Program-made: the position numbers and the translations under genes
Notes under the pieces: generated by a model
What the model saw: the letters and a program-made list of their open reading frames with translations, nothing else
What the model was told of the DNA's origin: nothing
The model's database searches: none
Source: Carnegiea gigantea
Taxonomy: Eukaryota; Streptophyta; Magnoliopsida; Caryophyllales; Cactaceae
Assembly (NCBI GenBank): GCA_029747015.1
Contig: JAKOGI010000142.1
Coordinates: forward strand, 952,001-1,016,000
DNA length: 64,000 bases
Reading direction: 5' to 3'
Part shown: piece by piece, positions 37,101 through 50,800 of the stretch
Position numbering within the stretch: position 1 is the first letter of the stretch
Layout of the letters: each line of letters starts with the position of its first letter

Positions 37101-39301
37101 TTGTTCAGGTTGCTGATTTTGGACTGGCAAAACTTTCCTCTGATGCCGAGACTCATATATCCACTCGTGTGATGGGAACTTTTGGGTATGTTCCATCTTT
37201 ATTTGCAGCCAATTTCTTCCAGGAAGGAATTTTTATTTCGGTTATGCATACTGCATTTTTACACCAAGCATAACATGAGTCAATTCATATCCCACTTTAC
37301 CTTGTATTACTAACTTGTACTAAAGTCTGAAATTGTCCATTTATAGTTGTGCTAGCTTATTCTATATTTCTATTTTCTATTACATCATCGGTTTATAATC
37401 CATTTTTCTTTTATGTTGTCACTACCAGATACCTGGCTCCTGAATATGCTTCAAGTGGGAAACTTACAGATAAGTCTGATGTTTTCTCCTTTGGTGTCAT
37501 GCTCCTGGAGTTGATTACTGCACGACGACCGGTTGACAGAGCACAATCTTACATGGACGATAGTTTAGTTGATTGGGTAAGTGTATAGTTCATTTGCAGA
37601 AATTCATTGATTCAACTGAGGCACATGGATTGTTTTATTTTAGGATTGCAAAAATAATAGTTTCATTGTGTTGACTCTACAGGCACGACCTTTGCTGACA
37701 AAGGCTTTGGAAGACAATAACTTCGATTCTCTTGTTGATCCACGGTTGGAAAACAATTACAGCCACGAGGAAATGGCCCGCATGGTTGCTTGTGCTGCTG
37801 CGTGCGTGCGCCATTCAGCTCGGCGCCGACCACGAATGAGCCAGGTGATGGATACTTCTCCTTTTTTCCCCTTTTCTGGGTACCAAGCCTGTGTGTGTGT
37901 GTGTGTGTGCGCGCGCGCGCGCGCGCGTGGTCTGCTTGATGCTTGCGAGGTAGGCCTCACTGCAGCAAGGTTCCCCTGTCATTCCTTGAGATTATGGTGC
38001 TTTTTACCAATGGGAAAGAATTTGTTGGATAAAAGAAGAATATTTAGTTGATATGACAAGATCTCACAATTTGTTGTTAGCTATGACCCAAGGATCAAGT
38101 TTCTGGAATTCCACTTAAAAATAGCTGCTCTTAGATTTCCACTTTAGACGGCTGGCCTCCAGTCCACCAACGTGGTAAAAAATTAAGAAACTAAGGCCAA
38201 TCTGACGGCATAAATTTCTGGTGGAAAGCTGATTTGGTGCACTTTTGCATTGCTTATACTCTCTCTCTCTTAAGAATAAAGCTTCAGCCAGTGGTAATGC
38301 TGTGGAATAAGGGAATTTAGGGGAAAAAAAGGGAGGAATCAACGTTGTGTAAGGTTGACACATTCTATTGTTGGTAGGCATGTAGAAAGTTCCTTATGTT
38401 AAAGTTTTCCTGTTGACTAGATGGTTTGATTCTGGTACCATATCCATATTGGAATGTGCAGTGGCATTGCATTGACCGAAAAAACAAAAAAAGAGAGAAC
38501 GCTGAAAAAGACTTTCCCATTCCAGTAGCAGAATCCCCCTTGTAAAATTAGCTGTAGTTAATGGTTTCTTCCGTTGCATGAGGAAACGAAAAGAATGAGG
38601 GAAAGAAAAGCAATCCTCCTCCTCCTCGGGCATGGAAAACTTAACCTATACCAAATCACTTCACCGGAATGGCTTGAAGCCTTGAAGCTAATTTGGACCC
38701 AAAAGAAGGCAATCTAATCAGAACCTGAATTCACTTGCCAAGACCCGAACGTGAGAACAGAATACTCGGAGACACTATAACTTGGCTCAATCCCTACCCA
38801 ATCCAAATATTCTATAAAGTGATTCCAAACGAATCCGACGCTAACAATCAAACTTGATCTGACTGTCCCTTTCGTCATGTTTCTTGTGTTTGGTGCTATA
38901 GTTTGAAGGTTTGCTTTTGGTGGTAAGGATGACCATTATCATATGTGCTGCTAGACTGGTTCTGAAAGTGAGATTCTTACCTGACATATGATGTGCAGGT
39001 AGTTAGAGCATTGGAGGGTGAAGCATCTCTCTCTGATCTCAATGAAGGAGTAAAACCTGGACATAGTTCAATCTACAGCAGCTCCGATTATGACAGTGGT
39101 CAATACAGAGATGACATGAAAAGGTTCAGGCAGATGGCACTTGGAAGCCAAGAATATGGTAGTAGTGAGTATGGTGGGACCACCAGTGAATACGGCGTGA
39201 ACCCATCCGGTTCGAGCAGCGAAAGCCAAAGGACTCGAGAGATGGAGATGGGAAAGGTGAAGACTGACAGCAGAGGTTTCAGTGGAAGCTCTGATGTGTG
39301 A
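34166..39301 (+). CDS. PERK: Proline-rich receptor-like kinase, PERK family, first tandem copy (8 exons)
   Basis: Exons 34166-34931, 35884-36429, 36656-36742, 36828-36898, 37109-37185, 37429-37576, 37683-37844 and 38999-39301 join in phase to 719 residues. PERKs are plasma-membrane Ser/Thr kinases whose extensin-like outer domain is thought to sense the cell wall. Residues 1-195 are Pro/Ser/Thr-rich without a classic signal peptide. A helix at about 200-222 is followed by KKKKKRR as stop-transfer, then a Pro-rich juxtamembrane part. The kinase has GQGGFG at 358-363, catalytic K379, HRDIKAAN (H473, D475), DFG at 493-495 and GTFGYLAPEY, so it should be active (RD type). The C-terminal tail is Ser/Tyr/Gly-rich. 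The intracellular features recall the Arabidopsis PERK4-7 group, from memory. It lies about 5.5 kb upstream of a second PERK with the same intron positions. Confidence 0.95.
37891..37928. repeat. Compound (GT)n(GC)n microsatellite in PERK intron 7
   Basis: About nine GT units pass directly into about nine GC units, a 38-bp uninterrupted alternating purine-pyrimidine tract. It begins 46 bp after the exon 7 donor. Confidence 0.95.
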
Positions 39302-42300
39302 GAGTGAAATTGCAAATTCCCCCGTAAAGAGAAGGTGAATTAATTGTTATATATGAAATTGTGAGATTTGCCAGGTTTGTCCTAACATAGTTTTTCTTCC
39401 TCCCCTTTTTTGGGAATTATTTTTCAAAGATGTATCTATTATTTTGCTTTATGCGGAGAGAAATATGCATAAAAAAATTTGTCAATTCTTTTATGTAGTG
39501 GAGTTCCCCTTTTTTTCTTTAAAATTCAGTTCTTAACACCCCCCCCCCCCAAAAAAAACTTTCGGGAAATTCATCCATTTTGGCTAAAGTTTACCATATG
39601 CTAGTTACTGTACTGATGCTATTGCTGTAAAAATTGTAGAAGTTTACCATTTTGACTATTTTTTTCATGAATTTATTTAAGTTGTAATGAGGACCTATTT
39701 TAATATTTGTATTTCACCTGCTACTTGTGATAAATTAGATATTAGCTTTACTCATTTTTTGTGATTGTAGATGTTTGATTTGAATTGTTGAATATTATTG
39801 AGATGGATTTGTGAACGTTATGGAAGAGATGCACCTGAAAACTGGGTAGGATAGTGCTTTTACATTAATCGCATTAAAAAATTCCCCACATATTAATGTT
39901 GTGTAGCAAAAAGTACCATTTTGACATACAAATGACTCAAATTAAGGGTTTTGGACACCAATAACAAGACTTCTAGGGCTATTGGAAGCTAATAATTGAA
40001 CTAAAGAAATATGGTCCAACACTCTATATTATGATTTGTATATGTCATCAATTCATCATTGAGTCAAACATATTTGGACTTGGTCATTTGATGATCTTGT
40101 AAATTTCTCTTTTTAACTTATTTCTACTAAACTTAAGTGAATTGAGCTCATTTTTAGTGCAATGAATTGAAATGAACTTATTTTTATTGAATTTTAAGCT
40201 TATTTTTTTGAATTGAACTTTTTTTTTCCTAAATTGAATTGAATTTATTATAAATAAAAATTATTTGAAAAGAACAAGGTTGTATATATCACCGTGATTG
40301 ATTGTGTTGGGAAAAATAATATATATCATGTACATGTAAAAAGTAAACGGCCACGTTATCAAATCAGTGAGTCAAAGGAAATATATCATATATCGCTAAA
40401 GTTCGAGGATGCAATGACATGACAGTATGTTTATCACATACAAATGGAGAAGTGAAGGAAAATATACTTTTTACATGCGATAATAAGCTACTAGATCTAA
40501 GTAAAATTAGGTTTGACTTGATTTTTTTCCTTTCGATGGTAAACAGTAAGTGGTAACCGTTAGACATCTCTTCTTATAAAAGTACGTCCAACTACATTCA
40601 CAACTAAAATTGAACTAAGAAACGGGAAAAATAGACATCTGAAGAAAACGAAGTTGTGATACAATGTACGTATTTAAAATTGTTCTTCCTACTTGGGATA
40701 AGCTATTTGTTTTCCAACTTTCAAGTTCAGTTGTGGCTTTGGTTATAGTTCCTTGAGAGGTTGAATTCGAAGGTCTTCCATGGAAAACAGGGCAACTAAG
40801 TATTTGCCTTAGGAATCTTTATGCAAGATACTAAAGATACTTATCACTAATTGTTTTTGTGAAGTAGAAACATTACATGAGAATGCCAGTCTCAATTTAT
40901 GACACAATTCACCAGTAACAAAGCAAAAGCTATCCAAGATATTTTTTAGTTTAGTATGACTATTTGACTTACTTTTGCAGAAAAAGTAAGCAATCATCTG
41001 CAAAAATCCCACAAAGGATAGTGACAGATTTTGGGTAGATCTTGACCCTATTCCTCATTTTTTGCTATTGACTTCTTTTATTAGCCAATGGTTGAGAGCT
41101 TCCTTACAAGGAATGAAGATATAGAGAGATAGAGGATCTCCTTATCTAATTTCACTTGTTGAGGTGAATGAGCCATTAGATTTATCATTGACGATGATAA
41201 AGTAAGATACAAAGGAAATACATTCCTTAATCCATATATTCCATCTTGGGTAAAAACCCATTTTTTATAAGCATTTTAGTATAAAATCTCACTCTAGTTT
41301 GTCATATGTTTATTTCCATGTCCATGCTGATCTACTTTTTAGGTTATTAAATTTGTATATAAGCTCATGCATTAACCAGATTTTATTATGAATAGATCTC
41401 CTTGGGATGAATGCGCTTTGAAATGAAGATACTAATCTATTGAGTGGGGTTATCAACTCGTTAACTAGAATTCTTAGATATAATCTAATAGACTATTGAA
41501 CAAAGGCTAATAGGTCTACAATGACTAGTCTGTGAGGGGCTATCGATCTCGGGGATAGTTGCCACAAATGCGTGATTGATTTCTTTCAATATTTTGCCAT
41601 TTGCTAAAAAAAAAAATCAAGAATACAATTAAACAAATATTTTTTTATGATATGCCAATAGTTTTTGAAAAAAAACTTGCGCCAAAACCATACGGTCCTG
41701 GTATTTTATCAAAGTCTATGCTAAAGACAACCTCTTTAACATTCTTCAGATTAGGAAGTTCGAAGTCTTATAAGATCAGGGTCATCATGGTTTCTAAGAT
41801 TAATTTAATAGAGCCAATATTAGGAAGGGTTCTCTATGTACTATGAGTCGATGTGAATCTTTCGGTGTAAGTGGAGATAAATTTCCTCACTATTGATTTG
41901 TGATCATCTATCCAAACACCACATTTATGATAGAGCTTGATAATTATTTTTCTTTTTCTATTAGAGCTTGCTCTGCATTGAAAAAATTTAGAGTTTATTG
42001 CCATTCACTAACCATGCTTTCCTTTCCAAAATGCAAAAGTATATTTGGTTAAAGAGTATCATCTTTTCTCTATGTTTCAAAATCCGTTGCATCAAATAAT
42101 TAAGTCTGTAACTATTAGGGTTTAATAGTAATTTATCCTATACATGTTTTATTTTTTTGAGCATTTTTCGTAAGTTTTTCATGCAAGTTACCAAAATGCC
42201 TTTTGGACCAATAATATTTGCATTTGTAGTTGAAGTTTTTAACTTTTTTTCTTGAATTTGACTTGATTATGATATGTACCAAATAAACACTATTAAGGTA

Positions 42301-43516
42301 TTTTCAAGTATGATTCGTTGTTGTCAAATACCCCCAAAATAAGAATTATTGATGGTTCAAAAACCTAATTAATTGCATGGTAAGTTTAATGCAACTTCTA
42401 ATTGGCTTAAACCTTTTGCCATTTTTTAAACCTCTTCGTTTTCTTTCCCCCCGGGGGGGTTCTTGCTCAAACAATCAAAATTTTTTGAGACAAAGAGCTT
42501 GGACCCCCCCCCCAAAAAAACAAAAAAAACATATTATACATTTTAATGAGATTTTTTAGATCTGCCTTATGAAACATTCCATCGACCTCAAATGAATATC
42601 TAAAATTCTTATAATAATTATGATAAAAATGGATATTATTTTAGTTTTGGGTTAAATAAGCCACAAATGATAGTATAATACAATTATCATAAATAAGAGA
42701 AAGGAGAATTGAACATGAAACTCTAATATACGTAGGGCCTTAGTCATAATTACTAAGCTAAGACCTTAATGGCCAGACAATGATATTATTATAATAAGCT
42801 ACAATCCTCCGGTAAAATTTTGAATTAGACCACAACGTAGTAAATCATTCAATTGAAGTCGCAAGTTTAGGTCGGTATAATACATTAAAATTCCAATCGG
42901 CCTTGATTAGTTGAAATGACTTGCTTGAATTTGATAAATATAAGTGAATACTCAAAGCAATTCAACTTGAGTAGAGCCGGCAAACCCTAGACCAGAAACC
43001 CAAACCAATTAGCATTTTCATACCCAATCTGAGATCGAAATAGGCTCACTCAAACGTAAACTCAAAGACCAAATTACCCCATTCTAAATTGCTTCTAACT
43101 CGAAATTTTTCACAAAGTTGCTTCATTTGCAGGGCAAGTTGCTCACTTCGCGTATCAGTTGATCCCGAACACAATCCAAACCGAAAACCACCCATCCGGG
43201 TCTGACCCGAGCCCAAACGTTATTCGCACAAAATGAGGGCCAGTTTTTTCTGAACCTGGCTAGTATTTCAATGTTCAAGCGCCTATCCAGCAGCATGCAG
43301 AATGTGCCACCTTCAGTACATAGTACGTACTGGGGAGTAGTAGCACAGTGGCGTGGCGTGCGAAGAATTCCCTGATCATGCTCAATCATGGAAGAATCGC
43401 ACTGGGTTAGGGCTCGGAAAGGGAAGGTGTAAGGGGCAATGAAATCGAAATTCTCTCTCATCGCGTTCACTTCTTCCTTGTAGTCTCTTTCTTCGCAATC
43501 TTCTGTTGATTAGACG
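39302..43516. other. Intergenic region between the two PERK genes
   Basis: The first 200 bp or so is likely 3' UTR of the upstream PERK. The rest is AT-rich. It has C/A homopolymer junctions at about 39538-39558 and 42504-42520, a possible MITE at 40092-40281, and an eroded tRNA-like minus-strand sequence near 42690-42780 (weak boxes, not called). The final 400 bp (43100-43516) is GC-richer and may be promoter or leader of the second PERK. Minus-strand open frames there (43123-43470, 43382-43576) look non-genic. Confidence 0.5.
40092..40281. mobile_element. Possible MITE of the TTCTTTTC-end type
   Basis: The interior is low-complexity (GAATTGAACTT words). The right end reads TTGAAAAGAACAAGG, whose complement matches the TTCTTTTC termini of other MITEs here. 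The left end is eroded, so the limits are approximate. Confidence 0.3.
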
Positions 43517-43651
43517 ATGAAATTCGAGCCCTGGGTGAATGATTCTCTCTCCAATGGCGGAAAGCTGGGCAAACACCGCTTGCGCTTGGTATTGATGGTC
43601 GGAATTTGCGTTCTGATTGGGAAATTCAAAAGAAGAAATTTGATTAATTAG
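43517..43651 (+). other. Small ORF (44 codons) upstream of the second PERK
   Basis: ATG at 43517 to TAG at 43651 gives a 44-residue peptide beginning MKFEPWVND, with a hydrophobic stretch LVLMVGICVLIG. It lies 1.2 kb before the PERK start codon in a GC-richer segment that could be a spliced leader; a plausible acceptor occurs near 44716. It may be a chance frame or an upstream ORF. I do not recognise it. Confidence 0.2.
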
Positions 43652-44833
43652 TAATCACGGCAAGTATCTTCTCTTTCTCTCTCCTAATTTCGTGAATTCC
43701 CAATTCATCTGATTGATTTCGTGCACTTTTATTGTGGGTCTTTTTGAAAGTTGTTCTTGGCTAATTGACTGATAGTTTAACAGATGTTGACTGATTTTTG
43801 TGAGGGAAGAAATTGAACACTTTTACTTCTTTCAGGTGATCACGTTGTGTCTAACAATATATGCTTTTCACAATTGTTTTTGATTAGTTTAGAATTTTAT
43901 CTAGTCCATGTTTATAATAAGAGTTACTGCAATTGGAGTTAGGAACCATATTTCTGGGGATGTTTAAACTTTTTATACCCAATTTTGGGAGCTAAATCAT
44001 GCTATGAATGCCCATATGAGCCCCATTGACTTGGCAATCGCCATTATTTATCAAAGGGGACAAAGAGAATGTTATGACCCTTGGTTGTTGGAAGTAAATC
44101 ATGAGTTGACTGACTTCCAGGATGGCATTTTTTTTTTCCCCATTTCAGTGAGGAAAGATAGTGTAGGAATTGTGTTCGAGGAAATGGTGACTTGTTCAAT
44201 CCCAATTTTGGGCAATGTGGGATTATTTTGTATATGGGTATTATACTGAAAGGAATGTCATGGGGCTCAGTCTGTATTTGAAAATTTGAATGTGATCTGG
44301 GAACCGGTCTACATGTTCAGCAGATACAAATGGATCTTTACAGCTTTTTCTGAGCTGTTTAGGACATGCTAGCTTATCCTTGATTTCTCAGTTTGCAGTG
44401 CATGTCTTTGAAATGTTCAACTTTGGCTTATTTTAATTTGGTTTAGGACGGTTGACGGCATTGCTTTTGTGTCTTTGCTAATCCCAATTATTGTAAGCAT
44501 TAATTGTTCAGGTGTAAGAATTGTTCAGGAGGAACATAGTTGGCACGTTTGGTTTCTGGGAGATGAGTGTATGAATTGTTTAGAGTTCTTATTTTATGTG
44601 CTTGGTGATCAGTTTTCCCAAAAAACAAATAAGAAAAAAGAGGGCTGCTTCATGATCCTGGTGTAAGTTCAAACTGTTAAAGAAATAATTTCATTAGCTG
44701 TTCTCTCATCAACAGCAAGTAGGTGCTTCATCTCCTTCCCCTTCCAAGAAAACAGAGAAAATTCCAGTGAACTCGAGGCTTTAGTTAGAATTGTAGGATT
44801 GTTTGTAGGATTGTTTTTGGATTGTCTTGAGCA

Positions 44834-47800
44834 ATGTCCATTGCACCAGGTTTAGCACCACCTATTCTCAATGTTTCTCCACCACAGCCAGCAAGTCCTG
44901 GCCCACCAGCACCTCCAACTCCATCTCCTCCACCTCAAAGTCCGCTGCCTTCCTCTGTTTCTCCACCACCGGCTCCCGCAACACCACCTCTTGTGATTTT
45001 AAGTCCACCACCTCTCCCTCTAAGCCCTTCTCCTCCACCTCCTAGCCCTTCTCCTCCACCTCTAAGCCCGTCTCCTCCACCTCTAAGCCCATCTCCTCCA
45101 CCTCCTAGCCCTTCTCCTCCTCCTCTAAGCCCTATTCCTCCACCTCCTAGCCCTTCTCCTCCTCTAAGCCCATCTCCTCCACCTCTTGGCCCTTCTGGTC
45201 CACCTCCAAGTCCATCTCCTCCGCCTCCAATCCCATCTCCTCCTCTGCCAAGTACTTCTCCACCGCCTCCAAATTCTGCTCCTCCGCCTCCAAGCCCATC
45301 TCCACCACCTCCAAGCCCGCCTCCTCAACCCCCTAGCCCATCACCATCCTCGATTTCTCCCTCTCCTCCACCTCCTCTTGCTTCTCCTCCACCTCCAAGC
45401 CTATCTCCTCCACCTCCAACCCCTTCTCCTCTCCCTTCCAGCCCATCACCTTCCCCTAGTCCTCCACCACTTCCACCACCACCTCATAGCCCACTGCCAC
45501 TTCCACCAACTTCCCCACCGTTACCTCAAAGTGTACCGCCACCTTTGCCAACAATATCAAACTCTCCACGACCTCCTAAATCTATAAAATCTCCACCACC
45601 ACCACCACCATCACAAGCTCATGCTCCTCCCTCACGTTCTTCATCGTCTCATATATCGACCAGCCTTGTTGTGGGTGTTGTGGTAGGGGGTGTAGCTGTA
45701 CTCGCTGTATTTCTCCTATTGTGGTTGCTTTTTGCTAGAAGGAAGAGAAAGCAGGATCCGCGTGGTTCAGAAGGTTATTATTTGCCACGAGGTTGGGACT
45801 GTTATTCTGTATTTTGGTTATTTTTCTTTTATTTCTAACTTCCCCACTTCTTGATGTCTTTTTCTTCAAGGTTTTGTTTGATTTTGGTGCTTTCTTGAGT
45901 TTCTCTGAGGTTAGTATAGTTTTTAGGTAAGTTCAGTCAATTTACAGGGGATGGAGTTGCCTTTGTGGTAGTGGAAAAACATTTGTATAGTTAGCTTTGC
46001 AAACTTAGAGTGGGGAAAAAAAATCTCCTAATCTTCTTAGGGTTCTGTTATGGCAATGATGTTCACATAGGTAAGGCCGCCTATATTTGGATCTCTCCAT
46101 ACTCCGTACAAGCAGAACCCGCACTGGAAATAGTATTAGTACTTGTTGTGTATCTGAAACTATGTCAACACTAGTTGCAGTGTTAAGTTTTATTCTTTTC
46201 CTCCACCGTTGCCCACTCTTTCAAAAAATGTTTCATGGAGGTCTTTTGGCAGTTTCTTGAGCTTTGAATTTAGTAGATTTAAACAAAATGCCATGCTGCA
46301 CTACTATGGACTTGTTCTGTTGTGGAATATGAGCCTATGACTTTGGGTTCAAATTTGGTTCCAACAACGTAGCTTCTCTACAATTTTAGGATGAGGTTAT
46401 ATGCATTTGACACTCAACCTAGCCTAGGTGGGACTTTGAGGCATTGTTTGGTTTGATTAAGTTTACCAAAACTGGAATGGACAGGCTGGTTTGGCTATTT
46501 CGACCGGGAAGTGAATCATGAACCGGTCCGATCTAGTAAGTAGTAACAGCTCATCTAGCCATTGAACCAGTCAACAACCAGTTCAACTGGACAGTTCGTG
46601 GTTGTCGTGCTTTTAAAAAAAAAAAATCGTACTCGGATTCAAACCCCAGTGCTTCAGTGCTCCAAATTTTGGGGCTACAGGATTGAGCTGACTGCTTCTA
46701 CCGCAATCACCTGTTGATATCATTGGGTTTTCATGTTTCTACATGCCATTTTCTTTTTTGGAATTCAAATCCCTTCTTTTCTTCCCCTCTCTCTTTTCAA
46801 TGTGAAAAAACCCTCGTTTTCCCTTCAATTGTGTGGCTCGTTTTTTATTTTTTTAAAAAACAAATGATAATAATACACTTTCTATGAAAAAATTTACACA
46901 TTTTGAAATCTTTTGAAGTATATAAATTTTTTTAACCAAAACATTAAGAATCCTTAAATTAATTATGTTTCTATTTATTAGAATCCCTGTGCTTATATAA
47001 TTTTTGAATTAGTTATTAAAAGAATAGATATGCCTTTACTTGAGAAATCCAGGTCAACTGATTCAATCTGGTTGGCCTGTCCTCTTGGTTAGACGATTCA
47101 CGAACTTGCTCCATTGGTTCCTTCACTGGTAGAGATCTTTGATAACCTTGGCTTTGTTTAGTTTTTACATCGACTTTAAGAGACAACCTTTAGGCTAGTC
47201 TCTACTAGTTAGGAGTAAGTTGCCATGCATCTTGACCTCCGGGATGACTTGCCATTATTATTGTGGGTATTTGTTTTCAGTTTTCTTATGCTATATATGA
47301 GGTGCACTTGTTTTATAGTTGGTAGACACTGGCATTTTGGTTGCGTGTTTAGCTGTCAAGAAATCATGCCGAGGCATTGATCAAATCCTCATCTCAGCTA
47401 GTGGGCTAGAATTTCCTTTAAGACCTGCTAAATTCATAACAAAGCCCTCCCCTTCCTGATTGAATTCCCAACTTGGTTATTGGAAAACTTTCAATGATGA
47501 ATAGGGAAAGATAGTCAACCTCAATGAGATTTGAAACTTTGGATGTTCTGATGCTGTTGTCCTAGTCTTGAGTCCTCTGCTGTAAAGAATTCGAAAAATT
47601 TTCAATCACAGAGGGAGGGAGGTGTAAATCATGATTGAGAACATGGTCTACTTGTAACTTTATAACTTGATAAGAGCTAGAATGCTATTTCACTTGTTCA
47701 AAAGTTGAAACATACAATTATACAAAGTGGTGTTTGATGCCCTTGTTCCTCTATATTTCAGATTTATGATTTGATGAGTATCTATATGAGCCCAAAATAT

Positions 47801-50800
47801 TAACTGTTCCAAGGAGATGAAGAGTTGTATATATTGGATTATTTACTTATTTTTTTGGAGCAGGAGGTTGGGGAATGGGTGTTCTCAGCTGTGTTATGAG
47901 ACTAGCTGATTTTTTATGATATTTGTTTTTGCTAGATTACCAAAATGAAAATGGAAACCTGGCACAATCTGGGCATCAGAGTAACCCATCATCAGCTGAA
48001 AATTTTGCCATCCCTAGGCCTTCCCCTCCGCCAATGGCAGCTGTACCGTCAATTTCAAGTTCTGCCGCTCTATCTTCAACTCCTCCACAGCCGCTTTCTA
48101 CAAATGGAAGTGGAGACTTCTGGTCCAATGGTTCAGGGCATGACAATTCACTTCCTTCATCAGCTCCTGGATTAGGATTAGGAAACACGACTAGTTCATT
48201 TAGTTACGAAGAGCTGGCAGTTGCAACAAATGGCTTCTCAGATGTTAACCTCCTAGGCCAAGGAGGTTTTGGATATGTTCATAAAGGGGTCCTTCCAAAT
48301 GGGAAAATAGTAGCTGTCAAATCTCTCAAAGCAGATAGCGGCCAGGGAGATCGTGAATTTCAGGCAGAAGTGGAAACTATCAGCCGAGTGCATCACAAAC
48401 ATCTTGTATCCTTGGTCGGATACTGTATCAGCAATTCACAGAAATTGCTTGTGTATGAATTTGTTGCAAACAAAACCTTGGAGTTCCATTTGCATGGTTA
48501 GTTGTCACTCTTGCTGATATTTTCTTTTAAATTTTGGCCTCCATTACCCTGGACATTGCTCCAATAGGTTGCATGGGCTGTTTATTTCAGTGATTCAGAT
48601 CATCCTTGCAAGTCTCCCTTTTTGAAGTTTATGAAAGCGAATTGCATTTCTGCATTTCTACACATATCTGATCCTTTCTTGAATTACTGTGCTTCAATCT
48701 GATAAGTACTATCATTTGCAGGGAAGGGACAAGCTGTCATGGATTGGCCAACAAGGATGAAGATTGCTGTTGGAGCTGCAAAAGGACTGGCATATTTGCA
48801 CGAGGATTGTAAGTCTTTTTTCGTACCAGAGCTATGAACCCTGATGTCCTTATTAAGTGAACTACTATCTGATGATATGCTTGCTTCTGTAGGTAATCCT
48901 AAAGTAATTCATCGGGATATTAAAGCAGCCAATATACTTCTTGACTTCAACTTTGAAGCAAAGGTAACTTACTAAAGTCTGATGAAAATCAGGTTTGTCT
49001 TTGCTTGACAGCCCTGTGGCTTATTCTTAGCCTTCTATCTGTCACTATACACAATGGTATTGCCCTCGTGCCATGAAACTGAGAGACATTTTGGCTGTTG
49101 GTTGACCATAGACTCCAGCCTGTACATTTACAATCTGAATTTTTCTCATTCAGGTTGCAGATTTTGGACTAGCGAAGTTCTCTTCTGATGCTAACACTCA
49201 CATTTCCACCCGAGTTATGGGAACTTTTGGGTAAAAATTGATCTTCTATATTTTGTGCTGTATGAACTTCTTTCTAATAGTTGTACAGATAAGATAGCTT
49301 GATACTCCTTTTTCTGGAGCTTCTATCTATGAAATGATTATATTATTATTTTTGCCATGCTGTCTACTAGTGAAAATAGCAATGAGAACAAAGAGGCAAA
49401 GAGGCTGTTGAGAAGCCATGCCATCTAAAGGAAATCTTGGGAAGCTAGATGGACTCAGCCACGGATTCAAAATGTGGCTGATCTGCGATGAAACGCTCGT
49501 ATCGGAAAGGTTTTTGAGTTGGCCGAATGGTGTTTTCACCGCAATATGGAACGCGATTCCACATTAGAGCTATTTTTCCATATCGCGACTGAACCACAAT
49601 TGTGACTAAAACCGTATTTTGAATCCTTGGACACAGCCTAACTGTCGAGAAGCCAAGAGGCTGTTTCCAAATCAAAACATTCTTGAAAGAGTTTTCATGA
49701 TTATGTACATTTTGAGATCAGGCCAAAAAAGTTAGCTAAGAAAGAATCAAAGAAACTGGGGCATGAATTGAGCAGTTAGTTCTTTGTTACGATTTACAAA
49801 ATAACGAATGATACTAGTTAGTTGTTCTGCCTTCTTTTCCCCCCTTAACCTTGTTTTTTCTAAAATACTTGTAGGTACCTGGCTCCAGAGTATGCTTCCA
49901 GTGGAAAACTCACTGAAAAGAGTGACATCTTCTCTTTTGGGGTTGTGCTTCTGGAACTGATTACTGGGCATCGCCCTGTTGATTACATGTCACATTCTGA
50001 GGTGGAGGACAGTTTGGTGGACCGGGTAACTATTTCCTTTACTCGTTAGAAATGATTCACTTGTGGCAAAACATTATTTATCCTTTCCATGAACTGAAAT
50101 AAAAGAAAAACACCTTCTGACACTTATTATTTCACTTTGCTAGCTCTGCAGGTAAAGAACTTAGAAACTAAATCATTACAAAGTTAACAGGTTTTTATTT
50201 TACACTACTTTTGTAGGCAAGGCCACTCTTTGCCAAAGCTCTACGAGATGGGAACTTTGATTCTCTAGTTGATTCACGGCTTGAAAATAACTATAACTAT
50301 GAAGAAATGGGTTGCATGGTTACTTGTGCTGCTTCTTGTGTGCGGCATTCTGCAAAACGCAGACCGCGAATGAGCCAGGTATGACTCTACTTTCACACTG
50401 GGATCCTCTTGCTGGTGGTTACTATAAGGCAGCTTTCAGTTTAAAGTCATCTACTTCAGGGTGTTCTCCCATTGTCCAGCCTGCCTGTTACCAAATCAAA
50501 CTGAACGGATATCTAAAATTGAACAACGAAGACATAAAGGACCGACAAGATATGTGGCTTTGATCTTTTTGTTTCGACTTGACCTTTATCTGAGAGGAAA
50601 GAGATTAATGGAAGCAAAAGTTTTCCAGTTAACTGACTTCAAAGACTATATTCCCTCTTGGAAGCTGGATGTTGGATTTCTCAACAGGTGGGCATTTTAC
50701 TGGAGTGCATGGCTGAAGAGAATTTGATTTAGTCAACAATGCTAGTCTCCTTCTAGAAGATTGAGTCTCTGATTAGAGACAATTCTGCAGAATTTTCACT

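Noticed and set aside
43123..43576. Minus-strand gene upstream of the second PERK
   Set aside because: The two overlapping frames lack splice support or any recognisable domain and lie in a likely promoter/leader of the plus-strand gene.
45186..45587. Leu/His-rich frame on the plus strand
   Set aside because: It is the shifted frame of the PERK proline-rich exon 1.
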